From: Zoogloeaceae bacterium
GTDB taxonomy: Bacteria > Pseudomonadota > Gammaproteobacteria > Burkholderiales > Rhodocyclaceae
Assembly (NCBI GenBank): GCA_024235655.1
Contig: JACKLY010000002.1
Span: forward strand, 124,001-188,000
DNA length: 64,000 nucleotides
Direction: 5' to 3'
Shown: positions 51,666 to 61,252 of the stretch, in pieces
Position numbering within the stretch: position 1 is the stretch's first letter
How the letters are laid out: each line of letters starts with the position of its first letter
Program-made: the position numbers and the translations under genes
Notes under the pieces: generated by a model
Seen by the model: only the letters and a program-made list of their open reading frames with translations
What the model was told of the DNA's origin: nothing
The model's database searches: none

Positions 51666-52955
51666 TCAGCTCCCCGCTTCTACCAGCATGGCGCCACCCA
51701 GCCCGCCACCAATGCAGATGGAAGCCATGCCCTGCCTGGCCTTCTTTTCACGCAGCACATGCAGCAGGTGCAGCACGATACGCGCACCAGAAGCGCCAAC
51801 CGGATGGCCGATCGATACCGCCCCGCCATCGACATTCAGCTTGTCTTCATCCAGCGCGCCCAGCGCACCGGGAAGACCAAGTTGCTCGCGGCAGTAATCG
51901 TCTGATTTCCAGGCTTCAAGGCAGCCCATGACCTGGGCGGCAAAGGCTTCGTTGATTTCCCATGCATCGAGATCATTGAGGCCAAGGCCATGCCGCTGCA
52001 GAATCGGAGTTGCGGCATGAACCGGGCCCAAGCCCATTTGCGCCGGATCAAGGCCGGACCACTGACTGTCCATGATGCGGCCGAGCGGCTTGAGATTCCA
52101 TTTCTTGACGGCCTCTTCCGAGGCCAGAATCAGCCAGGCCGCGCCGTCGGTGATCTGCGAACTGTTGGCTGCCGTGATGTACCCGTATTTCTTGTCAAAA
52201 AAGGGTTTCAGCTTGGCCATGCCGGCCATGCTGGCATCCACACGCACGCCATCATCCTCGGCATAGACATTCCCCTTGTCATCCACCAGGGGCACGATCT
52301 CGCCAAAGTGCCCGGCTTCCCGGCCAGCCAGCGCACGTTTGTGGCTGCGCACCGAAAATTCATCCATCTGCTGACGGTTGATGCCGAACTTCCAGGCCAG
52401 GTTTTCCGCAGTCTGCCCCATCAGCATGCCATTGACCGGATCGGTCAAACCCTTCATCAAGCCGATCACGGGCGACAACAATACGCTCGGCCGCAGCTTG
52501 AGAAACTGCTTGAATTTTGCGCCGGCCGTGCGTGCTGCCATCATTTGCGAGAACCAGAGCACCATGATGTCTGAGTACAGCAAGGGCGCTCTTGACAGCG
52601 CATCGACACCGCCGGCCAGCACCATCTGCGAACGCCCGGACTGAATGTTGGCCATCGCCGAATCCAGTGCCTGCATGCCACTGGCACAGTTGCGCATGAC
52701 CGTCCAGCCCGGCACATCCAGGCCACAGCCAAGGCGCAAGGCCACCATGCGCCCGATGTTGGTTTCATCGGGCGAAGGGGCGGCACAGCCAAGAATCACC
52801 TCATCCAGATCACTGGGAGCAAAAGGTTGCCGCGTCAGCAGCGCCCGCCCGGCCTGTACCGCCAGATCGCTCGCTGCAAAAGGCCCGGGGGCGTTACGTG
52901 CCTTGAGGAAAGGCGTCCGCGCTCCATCCACTACATACACAGGTTGAAAGCTCAC
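51666..52955 (-). CDS. fadI: FadI-like acetyl-CoA C-acyltransferase
   Basis: 429 aa. Active-site Cys in VMRNCASGMQAL, GHPVGASGA with the catalytic His, CIGGGLGGA with the second Cys. The length and insertion in the middle fit the FadI subgroup (FadI-FadJ pair). Second gene after fadE in the operon, immediately before degV. Paralogue of the thiolase at 43207. Confidence 0.92.
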   Translation of the reverse strand: MSFQPVYVVDGARTPFLKARNAPGPFAASDLAVQAGRALLTRQPFAPSDLDEVILGCAAPSPDETNIGRMVALRLGCGLDVPGWTVMRNCASGMQALDSAMANIQSGRSQMVLAGGVDALSRAPLLYSDIMVLWFSQMMAARTAGAKFKQFLKLRPSVLLSPVIGLMKGLTDPVNGMLMGQTAENLAWKFGINRQQMDEFSVRSHKRALAGREAGHFGEIVPLVDDKGNVYAEDDGVRVDASMAGMAKLKPFFDKKYGYITAANSSQITDGAAWLILASEEAVKKWNLKPLGRIMDSQWSGLDPAQMGLGPVHAATPILQRHGLGLNDLDAWEINEAFAAQVMGCLEAWKSDDYCREQLGLPGALGALDEDKLNVDGGAVSIGHPVGASGARIVLHLLHVLREKKARQGMASICIGGGLGGAMLVEAGS

Positions 52956-52997
52956 TGTGTTCTCCTTTGGTCAATTTTTGTTTTGTTTAAAACACCG

Positions 52998-53035
52998 AAG
53001 GCGATGTCCGAATTATTGCTTTCGGGCATCGCCTT
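52998..53035 (-). terminator. Hairpin between fadE and fadI
   Basis: 15-bp stem with one wobble (52998-53012 with 53021-53035, outer arms AAGGCGATG / CATCGCCTT) and an 8-base loop. Only a weak T-run (TTTT) follows. It may be a partial terminator or an mRNA-stability hairpin that lets fadE be expressed more than the genes after it. Confidence 0.65.
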
Positions 53036-53049
53036 GCTGGGTTACAGAT

Positions 53050-55398
53050 TTATGCGGCGGCTTTGTGTGCTACCGGCAAACGCTGGGACAACCCGTAATC
53101 CATCGGGAAGTCGTCCACACGGATGACGATGTCGCGCAGCTCGTTACGGCGCTTGAGTACGGCGTATTCGGCAGCGCTGACGATGCCGGCAGCAAATGCT
53201 GCATGCGCGATATCGCGTACATTGGCGTCCGGATTATCATTGAGCTTACCGCTCTTTTCGGCTGCACGGATCTTGGCATCAATGGGTTCCGCCTCGATCG
53301 TCGCCGCCAGGGCAAGCTCGACAGCACCAACGGCTTCCTGCTCGGTTTTCGGCAGATACGTTTCCGCAGTCAGGCGGTCGCGCGTTGCCGACGGCTCAAT
53401 CAATGCCTTGGCCACCTTGTGCCCGAGATCATCGGCCGGCACCACATACGGATGGCCGAACGGGAAGATCAAACGGTTGAGCACGAAAGCGACAAACTTG
53501 CTTGGATAGTTTGCAATCACGCCATCGAAAGCGAGCTGGGCCTTGAACATCGAATCCCAGATCGACCAGTGCATCAATGGCGCATCCGCCTGCTGACGCC
53601 CCTCCGACTCATACCGCTTGAGTGTTGCGGACATCAGATACATCTGGGCGAGAATGTCACCCAGTCGGGCAGACAATTTTTCCCGACGCTTCAACCCGCC
53701 ACCGAGTACCAGCATCGACACATCGGAAAGGAAGGCAAAGGCCGACGAGAAGCGCGTCAATTGCTGGTAGTAGCGCTTGGCTTCCGGCGCGACGCCTGCC
53801 GGAACCGAAACGAAGTGGGAACCGGTAATGCCATACCACAGTGCGCGCGCGCCGTTGGCAATGGTGAAGCCGACATGCGCCCACAGTGCACGATCAAACT
53901 GATCCAGACCCTGTGCGGCATTCGGATTCTGTGCCGCCTGCATCTCCTTCAACACATAGGGATGGCACCGGATCGCCCCCTGACCGAACAGAATCAGGCT
54001 GCGGGTCAGGATGTTGGCACCCTCGACGGTAATGCCGATCGGAATCTGCTGATAGGCACGCCCAAGGAAGTTCGACGGGCCAAGACAGATACCCTTGCCA
54101 CCAATCACATCCATGCCGTCGTTAACTACCTGGCGGGCTCGTTCGGTGACGTGGTACTTGGCTATTGCCGAGACGACCGATGGCTTTTCACCCAGATCAA
54201 CGGCGCCGGCCGTCATCTTGCGTACGGCATCCATCATGTAGGTGTAGGCGCCGATTCGGGTCAACGCCTCCTCGACGCCCTCGAACTTGCCAACGGCCAT
54301 CTTGAACTGGCTGCGCACGCGTGCGTAACCACCAACAGCGCGGGCGGCCAGTTGTGCCATACCGGTGTTCGACGAAGGCAGCGAAATCGAGCGTCCGGCA
54401 GCGAGGCACTCCATCAGCATGCGCCAACCCTGCCCCGCCATTGCCTGGCCACCGATGATGAAGTCGAGCGGCATGAACACATCCTTGCCGCGCGTCGGAC
54501 CATTCATGAACATGGCGTTCAGCGGGAACAGGCGACGGCGAGTTTCGACGCCGGGGTGATCCCACGGTACCAGTGCGCAGGTAATGCCGATATGTTTCTT
54601 GTTGCCAAGAAGACCATCCGGGTCATACATGTGGAAAGCCAGACCGAGAATGGTACATACCGGGCCGAGCGTGATGTACCGCTTGTCCCAGGTGACTCGC
54701 ATCCCGAGCACTTCCTTGCCCTGCCACATGCCCTTGCAGACGATGCCGACATCCGGAATCGACGCGGCATCGGACCCCGCCCACGGGCTGGTCAATGCAA
54801 ACGCCGGGATTTCCTGTCCCTTGGCCAACCTTGGCAGATAGTAGTTCTTCTGCTCCTCAGTTCCATAATGCAGCAGCAGTTCTGCCGGGCCGAGTGAATT
54901 CGGCACCATCACGGAAACCGACAGTGCGGAGGAACGGGTCGACAACTTGGTCACGACCTGCGAATGGGCATAGGCAGAGAACTCGAGGCCACCGTACTTC
55001 TTCGGGATGATCATCCCGAGGAAACCTTTGTCCTTGATGTATTTCCAGGCTTCCGGCGACATATCCTGCAACTCGTGCGAGACCTCCCAGTCATCCACCA
55101 ATGCACAAGCCGCTTCGACCTCGTTGTCCATGAAGGACTGCTCTTCAGCGGTCAGCTTTGGTGTTGGATAAGCCAGCATCTTGTTCCAGTCGGGCTTGCC
55201 ACGAAACAGATCGCCATCCCACCACACCGTACCGGCCTCAAGCGCATCGCGCTCGGTTTCGGACATCTGCGGCAGGATTTTTTTGTAGGTTTTAAAAACA
55301 GGCCGGCTGATCAGTGCACGCCTTAATGGCCGGACACCGATCAGCACGGCAACTGCGACCGCTACCACGGTCAGCAGAGGGATGATCACTTCGATCAT
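53050..55398 (-). CDS. fadE: Acyl-CoA dehydrogenase FadE
   Basis: 782 aa, the long FadE type: an N-terminal membrane segment (about 5-25, LLTVVAVAVAVLIGVRPL), then the flavin acyl-CoA dehydrogenase domains (KKYGGLEFSAYAHSQVVTKLST; FALTSPWAGSDAASIPD) and the FadE-specific C-terminal domain. Oxidises acyl-CoA to trans-2-enoyl-CoA, first step of the cycle. Twenty-one bases after tetR on the same strand. Confidence 0.95.
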   Translation of the reverse strand: MIEVIIPLLTVVAVAVAVLIGVRPLRRALISRPVFKTYKKILPQMSETERDALEAGTVWWDGDLFRGKPDWNKMLAYPTPKLTAEEQSFMDNEVEAACALVDDWEVSHELQDMSPEAWKYIKDKGFLGMIIPKKYGGLEFSAYAHSQVVTKLSTRSSALSVSVMVPNSLGPAELLLHYGTEEQKNYYLPRLAKGQEIPAFALTSPWAGSDAASIPDVGIVCKGMWQGKEVLGMRVTWDKRYITLGPVCTILGLAFHMYDPDGLLGNKKHIGITCALVPWDHPGVETRRRLFPLNAMFMNGPTRGKDVFMPLDFIIGGQAMAGQGWRMLMECLAAGRSISLPSSNTGMAQLAARAVGGYARVRSQFKMAVGKFEGVEEALTRIGAYTYMMDAVRKMTAGAVDLGEKPSVVSAIAKYHVTERARQVVNDGMDVIGGKGICLGPSNFLGRAYQQIPIGITVEGANILTRSLILFGQGAIRCHPYVLKEMQAAQNPNAAQGLDQFDRALWAHVGFTIANGARALWYGITGSHFVSVPAGVAPEAKRYYQQLTRFSSAFAFLSDVSMLVLGGGLKRREKLSARLGDILAQMYLMSATLKRYESEGRQQADAPLMHWSIWDSMFKAQLAFDGVIANYPSKFVAFVLNRLIFPFGHPYVVPADDLGHKVAKALIEPSATRDRLTAETYLPKTEQEAVGAVELALAATIEAEPIDAKIRAAEKSGKLNDNPDANVRDIAHAAFAAGIVSAAEYAVLKRRNELRDIVIRVDDFPMDYGLSQRLPVAHKAAA

Positions 55399-55419
55399 GT
55401 TCAGTTCTCCTTTATGGAC

Positions 55420-56136
55420 TTAGGCCGCTTTAGTCGGCTCTGTTGTGCTTTGCTGCTCTTTTGAAACCTGAAAGGGGGGCAAAGGTGCGCGCAAACCCCC
55501 AAGCAGGAATGGCATGACGCGTTCTGCAAGCTGCCGAGCCGCATCAGGCCCTTCGTTGTTCATATCCAGTTCACAACCAGTGACGATTTGCAATGCATCC
55601 GTACCGGCAATGGCATAAGACATGGCGCCCAACATGAGATGAAAACGCCAGATGATTTCTTCGTGGGGAACCTCCGGCAAGGCACGGAACAGTGCACGCT
55701 TGTAGCGCTCGACCACTTCCGCATACTCTCCGGCAAAGAATGCCCGGATGAAATCTGCAGGCTCGGTTAAAGTTCGCCCGAGCAGACGCAAGAATGTCAT
55801 GCCACCCAATGCCTCATCCGTTCCCATGCGCAAAAGGGTGCCGAAAAATGCTTCCAGAATTGCAGACGGCTTGAGTGGCTCCCCGTTCGCCTTTTCTTCC
55901 AGTTCATTGAGCGCACTCAACCGCTCACGGTTTAGCCAGGATAATCGGCGACGAAATACTTCTCGCAACAGCGCCTCTTTTGAACCAAAGTGGTAATTCA
56001 CCGCAGCCAGATTGACTTCCGCTTCACCGGTGATCATCCGCATCGAGGTTCCCTCGTAGCCGCTCTCCATGAACAGTCTTTCTGCCGCATCAAGGATGCG
56101 CTCACGGGTATCGGGGAGGGGTTTTGGTTCACTCAT
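55420..56136 (-). CDS. TetR-family regulator of fatty acid degradation (PsrA-like)
   Basis: 238 aa from ATG 56134-56136 (MSEPKPLPDTRERIL). N-terminal HTH: ERILDAAERLFMESGYEGTSMRMITGEAEVNLAAVNYHFGSKEAL; C-terminal ligand domain resembling PsrA/CerR types (QIVTGCELDMN). The first gene of the operon with fadE; its own operator-like palindrome lies at 56165-56176, and the same palindrome precedes the FadN-like gene. Acyl-CoA as inducer is inferred from context. Confidence 0.9.
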   Translation of the reverse strand: MSEPKPLPDTRERILDAAERLFMESGYEGTSMRMITGEAEVNLAAVNYHFGSKEALLREVFRRRLSWLNRERLSALNELEEKANGEPLKPSAILEAFFGTLLRMGTDEALGGMTFLRLLGRTLTEPADFIRAFFAGEYAEVVERYKRALFRALPEVPHEEIIWRFHLMLGAMSYAIAGTDALQIVTGCELDMNNEGPDAARQLAERVMPFLLGGLRAPLPPFQVSKEQQSTTEPTKAA

Positions 56137-56164
56137 GTTTAATCGTGTTCTACATAGATTAGTC

Positions 56165-56176
56165 AAACGTTCGTTT
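56165..56176. promoter_or_regulatory. Operator-like palindrome upstream of tetR-fadE
   Basis: AAACG-TT-CGTTT, perfect 5+2+5 palindrome, in an extended match (CGTTTTAATCATATGTG) to that at 46871-46889 (15 of 17 identical in the flanking part). Indicates autoregulation and a shared regulon. Confidence 0.75.
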
Positions 56177-56299
56177 TAATCATATGTGCGAGAGAAAATA
56201 AACGCAAGTATTTTTTGTTACCCACGTATCGAATATGCTCACCTTCAATAACAAGAGCTACTCGCCCTTCTCACACCTATAACTCAAAGAAAATATTCA

Positions 56300-58105
56300 A
56301 TGCGCCGAAATCTCCCCCCCAAGCCGCCAGTCGGGATGCCTCTCGCTCAATCACATGTATGGCGCACCTTGCAGACCTTGCTCCCTTATCTTTGGGCCTA
56401 TCGCGGCCGCATGGCGCTGGCACTCTCCTGCTTGGTTGCAGCAAAACTCGCCAACGTGTCTGTCCCTCTCGTGTTCAAGGCAATGATTGATGGCATGACG
56501 CCAGGGCAACAATTACTTGCACTTCCTGCCGGGCTATTGCTGCTTTATGGCGCTTTGCGTTTCTCCACGTCACTTTTCACAGAGCTAAGGGAAATATTTT
56601 TCGCCCGTGTCACTCAACAAGCGGTACGCAAGATTGCACTAGAGGTTTTTCGGCACTTGCATGCCCTTTCGTTACGTTTTCACCTAGAACGTGAAACGGG
56701 TGGCGTTTCCCGCGACATCGAACGTGGCACCCGTTCAATATCGGCGCTGATCAGCTACACGTTGTACTCAATTTTGCCAACGCTGGTTGAGATCGGGCTG
56801 GTCCTTGCCGTTCTGATGACCAAGTACGACGCCATATTCGCATTGATCGTGGTGATTTCCCTTGGCGCGTATATCGTCTTTACCATAACGGTGAGTAACT
56901 GGCGCATGGGTATTCGCCGCGCCATGAATGAATCCGACTCTGCCGCCAATACGCGCGCTGTCGATAGTTTGCTTAACTACGAAACAGTCAAATATTTCAA
57001 CAATGAAGAATTTGAAGCCAGGCGCTATGACGATCAATTAAAAAATTGGGAGGATGCCGCAACGACGAGCCAGACCTCTCTGTCGTGGCTCAATCTTGGA
57101 CAACAGGCGATTATTGCCACGGGTGTAACCGCCATGATGTGGCGCGCAGCCAGTGGGGTCGTTGAAGGCACCATGTCGATCGGCGACCTGGTGCTTGTTA
57201 ACGCCTTTTTGATCCAGCTTTATATTCCGTTAAATTTTCTTGGTGTTGTTTATCGCGAAATCAGGCAGGCACTCGCTGATATTGAAAGAATGTTTGACTT
57301 GCTGACCGTCAATCGGGAAGTCGCGGATGCCCCGAATGCCAAGGACGTTGCCAGTGGGCCTGTTGCTGTCAGCTTTAAGGATGTCTCCTTTAGTTATTCA
57401 CCGGATCGGCCGGTGTTGAGGAACATCAGCTTTACCATTGCCGCCGGGAAAACCGTGGCGGTTGTCGGTTATTCCGGTGCAGGAAAATCCACACTCGCCA
57501 GATTGCTTTTCCGCTTTTATGACATTACCAGCGGCTCCCTACTGATTGGAGATACCGACATTCGGCTGATCAGGCAAGCCAGTCTGCGTGCATCCATTGG
57601 TATTGTCCCCCAGGATACAGTGCTATTCAACGACACAATCCGCTACAACATCGAATACGGCAAGCCAGGTGCATCGGATGCCGAAATTATTGCTGTAGCA
57701 CGTGCCGCCCAACTTCATGACTTCATTGCTGCACATCCCCAAGGCTATGATGCAAGGGTTGGGGAACGTGGGTTGAAACTGTCAGGCGGCGAAAAGCAGC
57801 GTGTAGCTATTGCCAGAACCCTGCTCAAGAATCCGCCCATTCTTATCCTGGACGAGGCCACCTCCGCGCTTGATTCCCAAACCGAGCGGGCAATTCAGGC
57901 TAGTCTGGACAAAATATCCTACGGCAGAACAACGTTGATCATCGCGCATCGGCTATCCACCGTGATGGATGCAGATGAAATCCTCGTTATGGAAGGCGGT
58001 GAAATTGTCGAACGGGGAACGCATGAATCGCTCCTGAGCAGTAGCGGCCTCTATGCCCGGATGTGGCTCCTTCAGCAGCAGGAGGATGAAGAAGCAGCCT
58101 GTTAA
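56300..58105 (+). CDS. Atm1-type ABC exporter (ATP-binding protein/permease)
   Basis: 601 aa half-transporter: six membrane helices (about 30-310) then an ABC domain with Walker A GYSGAGKS, signature LSGGEKQR, Walker B ILILDEATSALD and H-loop IIAHRLSTV. AL-N-F/V-N-Y-E-T-V-K-Y-F-N-N-E-E in the permease (NYETVKYFNNEEFEARRYD) is the hallmark of the ABCB7/Atm1 group, which exports glutathione-linked sulfur or metal species. Divergent from tetR. Confidence 0.93.
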   Translation: MRRNLPPKPPVGMPLAQSHVWRTLQTLLPYLWAYRGRMALALSCLVAAKLANVSVPLVFKAMIDGMTPGQQLLALPAGLLLLYGALRFSTSLFTELREIFFARVTQQAVRKIALEVFRHLHALSLRFHLERETGGVSRDIERGTRSISALISYTLYSILPTLVEIGLVLAVLMTKYDAIFALIVVISLGAYIVFTITVSNWRMGIRRAMNESDSAANTRAVDSLLNYETVKYFNNEEFEARRYDDQLKNWEDAATTSQTSLSWLNLGQQAIIATGVTAMMWRAASGVVEGTMSIGDLVLVNAFLIQLYIPLNFLGVVYREIRQALADIERMFDLLTVNREVADAPNAKDVASGPVAVSFKDVSFSYSPDRPVLRNISFTIAAGKTVAVVGYSGAGKSTLARLLFRFYDITSGSLLIGDTDIRLIRQASLRASIGIVPQDTVLFNDTIRYNIEYGKPGASDAEIIAVARAAQLHDFIAAHPQGYDARVGERGLKLSGGEKQRVAIARTLLKNPPILILDEATSALDSQTERAIQASLDKISYGRTTLIIAHRLSTVMDADEILVMEGGEIVERGTHESLLSSSGLYARMWLLQQQEDEEAAC

Positions 58106-58205
58106 TGTCATACTCTGAGTTGTAACCCGTTCTAGCTGGTGTTTATCGAGAAACATATAAACCGCTCCCACTCGCTCATTTCAACTTCGGATCGAGGGCA
58201 GAAAG

Positions 58206-59756
58206 ATGCATTCGCAACAGAAGCTCAGGGTTCTGATTGTCGACGACAACAAGACAAATCTTCAGATCCTTCAAGTCTTTCTTAATCGACTTGGACACGA
58301 AGTCATTGCTGCCGAAAACGGAGAGGAAGCTGTCTCCAGATATCGTGATCAGCATCCCGATCTGATCTTCATGGACATCATGATGCCGGTCATGGATGGC
58401 TTTGAGGCCACCAGAGAAATACGCGCCATTCCAGCCGAGCGATGGGTACCGATCATTTTTCTTTCGGCACTCGACCGCGATGAAAATCTTGTTGATGGTC
58501 TTTCATCTGGTGGTGACGACTATCTGACCAAGCCCATCAACTTTGTTGTGCTTGAGGCAAAGATGCGTTCCGTGGCGCGTACACTTGCACTCCAGCAAAA
58601 GGTGGCGGAATCACTCCGGAAATTGCAGATCGTATCCGACAATGTGCTTGAAGCGATCATTACCGCCGATAGTAGTGCCACGATTCTTTCTTCTAACAGT
58701 GCTACAGAACTGATGTTCGGCTGGTCATCCGGTGAATTGATTGGAAAGAATGTAAGCATTCTTTGCCCCGAACCCTACCGCAGCGAACATGATGCTTATG
58801 TAAGTAATTACGTGAATGGTGGCCCGCCAAAAATCATTGGACTATGTCGTGAGATCATCGCTCGCAAGAAAAATGGTGAAGTTTTTGATGCAGAACTTAC
58901 AGTCAGTGAAGTTCGCTTCGATCAAAAGCGACTTTTCATCGGGGTGTTCAGAGACATTACAGAACGCAAGCGATCCGAGAATCTTCTCAAGGAAAATGCA
59001 GATAAACTTCAGGAATACTACGACGTTTCTGAGCAGGAAAACAGGTTTGCACTTGGGCTGATTGACCAACAACTGCGCCGCGAGGGACTGGGAAACCCAT
59101 TGGTCAGCTACTGGCTTGTACCAGCCAAGACCTTCAGTGGCGACATTCTGGGTGTCACAACATCCAATTCCGGTCGCCTGTATGCTGTTCTTGCTGACGC
59201 TACTGGTCACGGGTTAACCGCAGCCATCAGCACACTGCCGCTGCTGACCCTGTTCTACCATCTTGCGCCTACGGATATGCCTTTGCTCGACTTGGTTCTT
59301 CAACTGAACAAGTCCTTAAGTGAAACGCTACCGTCAGGTCGCTTTGTTGGTGCCTCACTTGTCTGTCTTGATACAGAAAATGGTCACGGAGAATTATGGA
59401 TTGGCGGCATGCCCTCCTCTTACCTCATCGATGCACAGGGTGTTGCCATTGATCGTTTCGAATCACATGATGTCCCGCTTGGCATTCTGGACAATCATGA
59501 ACTGGCCAAAGACACAATTACTTTTTCCTGGTCACAGCAATGTGAACTTATTCTGTGCTCTGATGGACTGCTGGAAGCAAATGGCCAAACTGGCCGGCAA
59601 TTTGGTGAAGCAGGCTTATTGAACAGCATCTCCGGTACGCTTCCCGGAAATCGTCGGCATTCTATCGAAGCTGAAATTACCAATCACCTAGGCGATCAAA
59701 CGGCACTTGACGATATATCATTGTTGGTACTGAGTTGCTTGATGAAAAAAGCTTAG
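58206..59756 (+). CDS. Response regulator with PAS and SpoIIE-type phosphatase output
   Basis: 516 aa. Receiver (about 8-120, phosphoacceptor D57 in LIFMDIMMP, K in YLTKP), PAS (about 140-260, TADSSATILSSNSATELMFGW; GVFRDITERKRSE), short coiled coil, then PP2C/SpoIIE phosphatase (about 290-516, GDILGV, LADATGHGLTAAI, DDISLLVL). Likely dephosphorylates an anti-sigma-antagonist (STAS) protein, as RsbU/RsbP do. No partner genes adjacent; the PilZ-STAS protein at 11919 is a STAS bearer but distant. Confidence 0.92.
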   Translation: MHSQQKLRVLIVDDNKTNLQILQVFLNRLGHEVIAAENGEEAVSRYRDQHPDLIFMDIMMPVMDGFEATREIRAIPAERWVPIIFLSALDRDENLVDGLSSGGDDYLTKPINFVVLEAKMRSVARTLALQQKVAESLRKLQIVSDNVLEAIITADSSATILSSNSATELMFGWSSGELIGKNVSILCPEPYRSEHDAYVSNYVNGGPPKIIGLCREIIARKKNGEVFDAELTVSEVRFDQKRLFIGVFRDITERKRSENLLKENADKLQEYYDVSEQENRFALGLIDQQLRREGLGNPLVSYWLVPAKTFSGDILGVTTSNSGRLYAVLADATGHGLTAAISTLPLLTLFYHLAPTDMPLLDLVLQLNKSLSETLPSGRFVGASLVCLDTENGHGELWIGGMPSSYLIDAQGVAIDRFESHDVPLGILDNHELAKDTITFSWSQQCELILCSDGLLEANGQTGRQFGEAGLLNSISGTLPGNRRHSIEAEITNHLGDQTALDDISLLVLSCLMKKA

Positions 59757-59762
59757 ATAACA

Positions 59763-59790
59763 AAAAAGCCAAGCTTTCGCTTGGCTTTTT
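59763..59790. terminator. Bidirectional terminator between SpoIIE gene and rplQ
   Basis: Perfect 12-bp palindromic stem AAAAAGCCAAGC-TTTC-GCTTGGCTTTTT with T-runs on both strands; ends both the plus-strand regulator and the minus-strand alpha operon. Confidence 0.92.
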
Positions 59791-59812
59791 CAATGCAGGC
59801 AACTCGTATCGA

Positions 59813-60214
59813 TCAAGCTGCTTCAGCAACCTCTTCGACTGGTGCGTCCTCAACCTGCGGGCGATCAAGCAGCTCGACATAGGCCATCGGTGCATTATCA
59901 CCCACACGGAAACCGCACTTAAGAATGCGCAGGTAACCGCCGTTGCGATTGGCAAATCGGGGGCCGAGGGTATCAAACAATTTGACAACGATCTCACGAT
60001 CACGCAAACGATCAAAAGCCAAGCGGCGATTTGCCAGCGAGGGCTTCTTGGCCAAGGTAATCAGCGGCTCAACGACGCGACGCAGTTCCTTGGCTTTGGG
60101 CAGCGTTGTCTTGATCGCTTCATGCTTGAGCAGCGATACGCTGATGTTACGAAGCATTGCCAGACGATGGCTGCTGGTACGGTTGAGTTTGCGAAGTCCC
60201 AAACGGTGACGCAT
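59813..60214 (-). CDS. rplQ: Ribosomal protein L17
   Basis: 133 aa with MRHRLGLRKLNRTSSHRLAM start typical of bL17 and a short acidic tail (APVEEVAEAA). Last gene of the alpha operon, after rpoA, before the shared terminator. Confidence 0.98.
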   Translation of the reverse strand: MRHRLGLRKLNRTSSHRLAMLRNISVSLLKHEAIKTTLPKAKELRRVVEPLITLAKKPSLANRRLAFDRLRDREIVVKLFDTLGPRFANRNGGYLRILKCGFRVGDNAPMAYVELLDRPQVEDAPVEEVAEAA

Positions 60215-60247
60215 TTTGTGTTCCTCTCTCTTTCAATCCGCTGAGAA

Positions 60248-61216
60248 TTACTTCTCAAGACCAGCCGGTGGCCAGTTCTCAAGCTTCATACCCAGCGTCA
60301 AGCCGCGTGCGGCCAGAACTTCTTTGATTTCGTTGAGCGACTTGCGCCCGAGATTCGGAGTCTTGAGCAGCTCGTTCTCGGTACGCTGAATCAAATCGCC
60401 AATGTAATAGATGTTTTCCGCCTTCAGGCAATTCGCAGAACGAACTGTCAGCTCGAGATCATCCACTGGGCGCAGCAGGATCGGATCAACCTGGATCGAA
60501 GCCTTCTGTTCGACTGGAACAGCTGTGCCTTCGAGATCAGCAAAAATCGAAAGCTGATCGATCAGCATGCGTGCAGCCGTACGAATAGCATCTTCGGGTT
60601 CGACAACACCGTTGGTCTCGATATCAATAATCAGCTTGTCCAGATCGGTACGCTGCTCAACACGGGCGCTTTCTACATTGTAAGCAACACGACGGACTGG
60701 GCTGAAAGAAGCATCCAGAACGAGTTTGCCAATGCTCTTGCTATCGCCGAGATTGCGCACGTTACCAGGAACATAGCCAGTACCACGTTCAACCTTGATT
60801 TCCATGGCAAGCTTACCGCCAGCAGAAATATGAGCAATCACGTGATCCGGATTGATGATCTCTACGTCGTGCGAAGTTTCAATATCTGCGGCACGAACGA
60901 CACCCTCACCATCCTTCTTCAATTGCAGAACGACCGATTCACGGCCATGCAATTTGAAGACGATACCTTTCAGGTTGAGCAGGATATCTACGATATCTTC
61001 CTGCACGCCATCCAGCGTTGAGTATTCGTGAAGTACGCCATCTATCGACACTTCGGTCGCAGCGTAACCCTGCATCGAAGAAAGCAGGATACGGCGCAGC
61101 GCATTGCCAAGGGTATGACCGTAGCCGCGTTCGAACGGCTCCATCACAACCTTTGCCTGCACCGGCGAGACGCTCTGCACGTCAATGATGCGGGGTTTCA
61201 GAAGTCCAGTTTGCAT
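60248..61216 (-). CDS. rpoA: RNA polymerase subunit alpha
   Basis: 322 aa. N-terminal assembly domain (FERGYGHTLGNALRRILLSS) and C-terminal domain (LELTVRSANCLKAENIYYIGDL; LLKTPNLGRKSLNEIKEVL) that contacts UP elements and activators. Between rpsD and rplQ, the standard order. Confidence 0.99.
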   Translation of the reverse strand: MQTGLLKPRIIDVQSVSPVQAKVVMEPFERGYGHTLGNALRRILLSSMQGYAATEVSIDGVLHEYSTLDGVQEDIVDILLNLKGIVFKLHGRESVVLQLKKDGEGVVRAADIETSHDVEIINPDHVIAHISAGGKLAMEIKVERGTGYVPGNVRNLGDSKSIGKLVLDASFSPVRRVAYNVESARVEQRTDLDKLIIDIETNGVVEPEDAIRTAARMLIDQLSIFADLEGTAVPVEQKASIQVDPILLRPVDDLELTVRSANCLKAENIYYIGDLIQRTENELLKTPNLGRKSLNEIKEVLAARGLTLGMKLENWPPAGLEK

Positions 61217-61252
61217 GTGCTGTCCTTTGCCTTATGAGGGGCTAGTCTGCGA

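Noticed and set aside
58206..59756. Considered as a GGDEF/EAL response regulator
   Set aside because: No GGDEF or EAL motif; the C-terminal DATGHG and DDISLLVL mark a SpoIIE/PP2C phosphatase.
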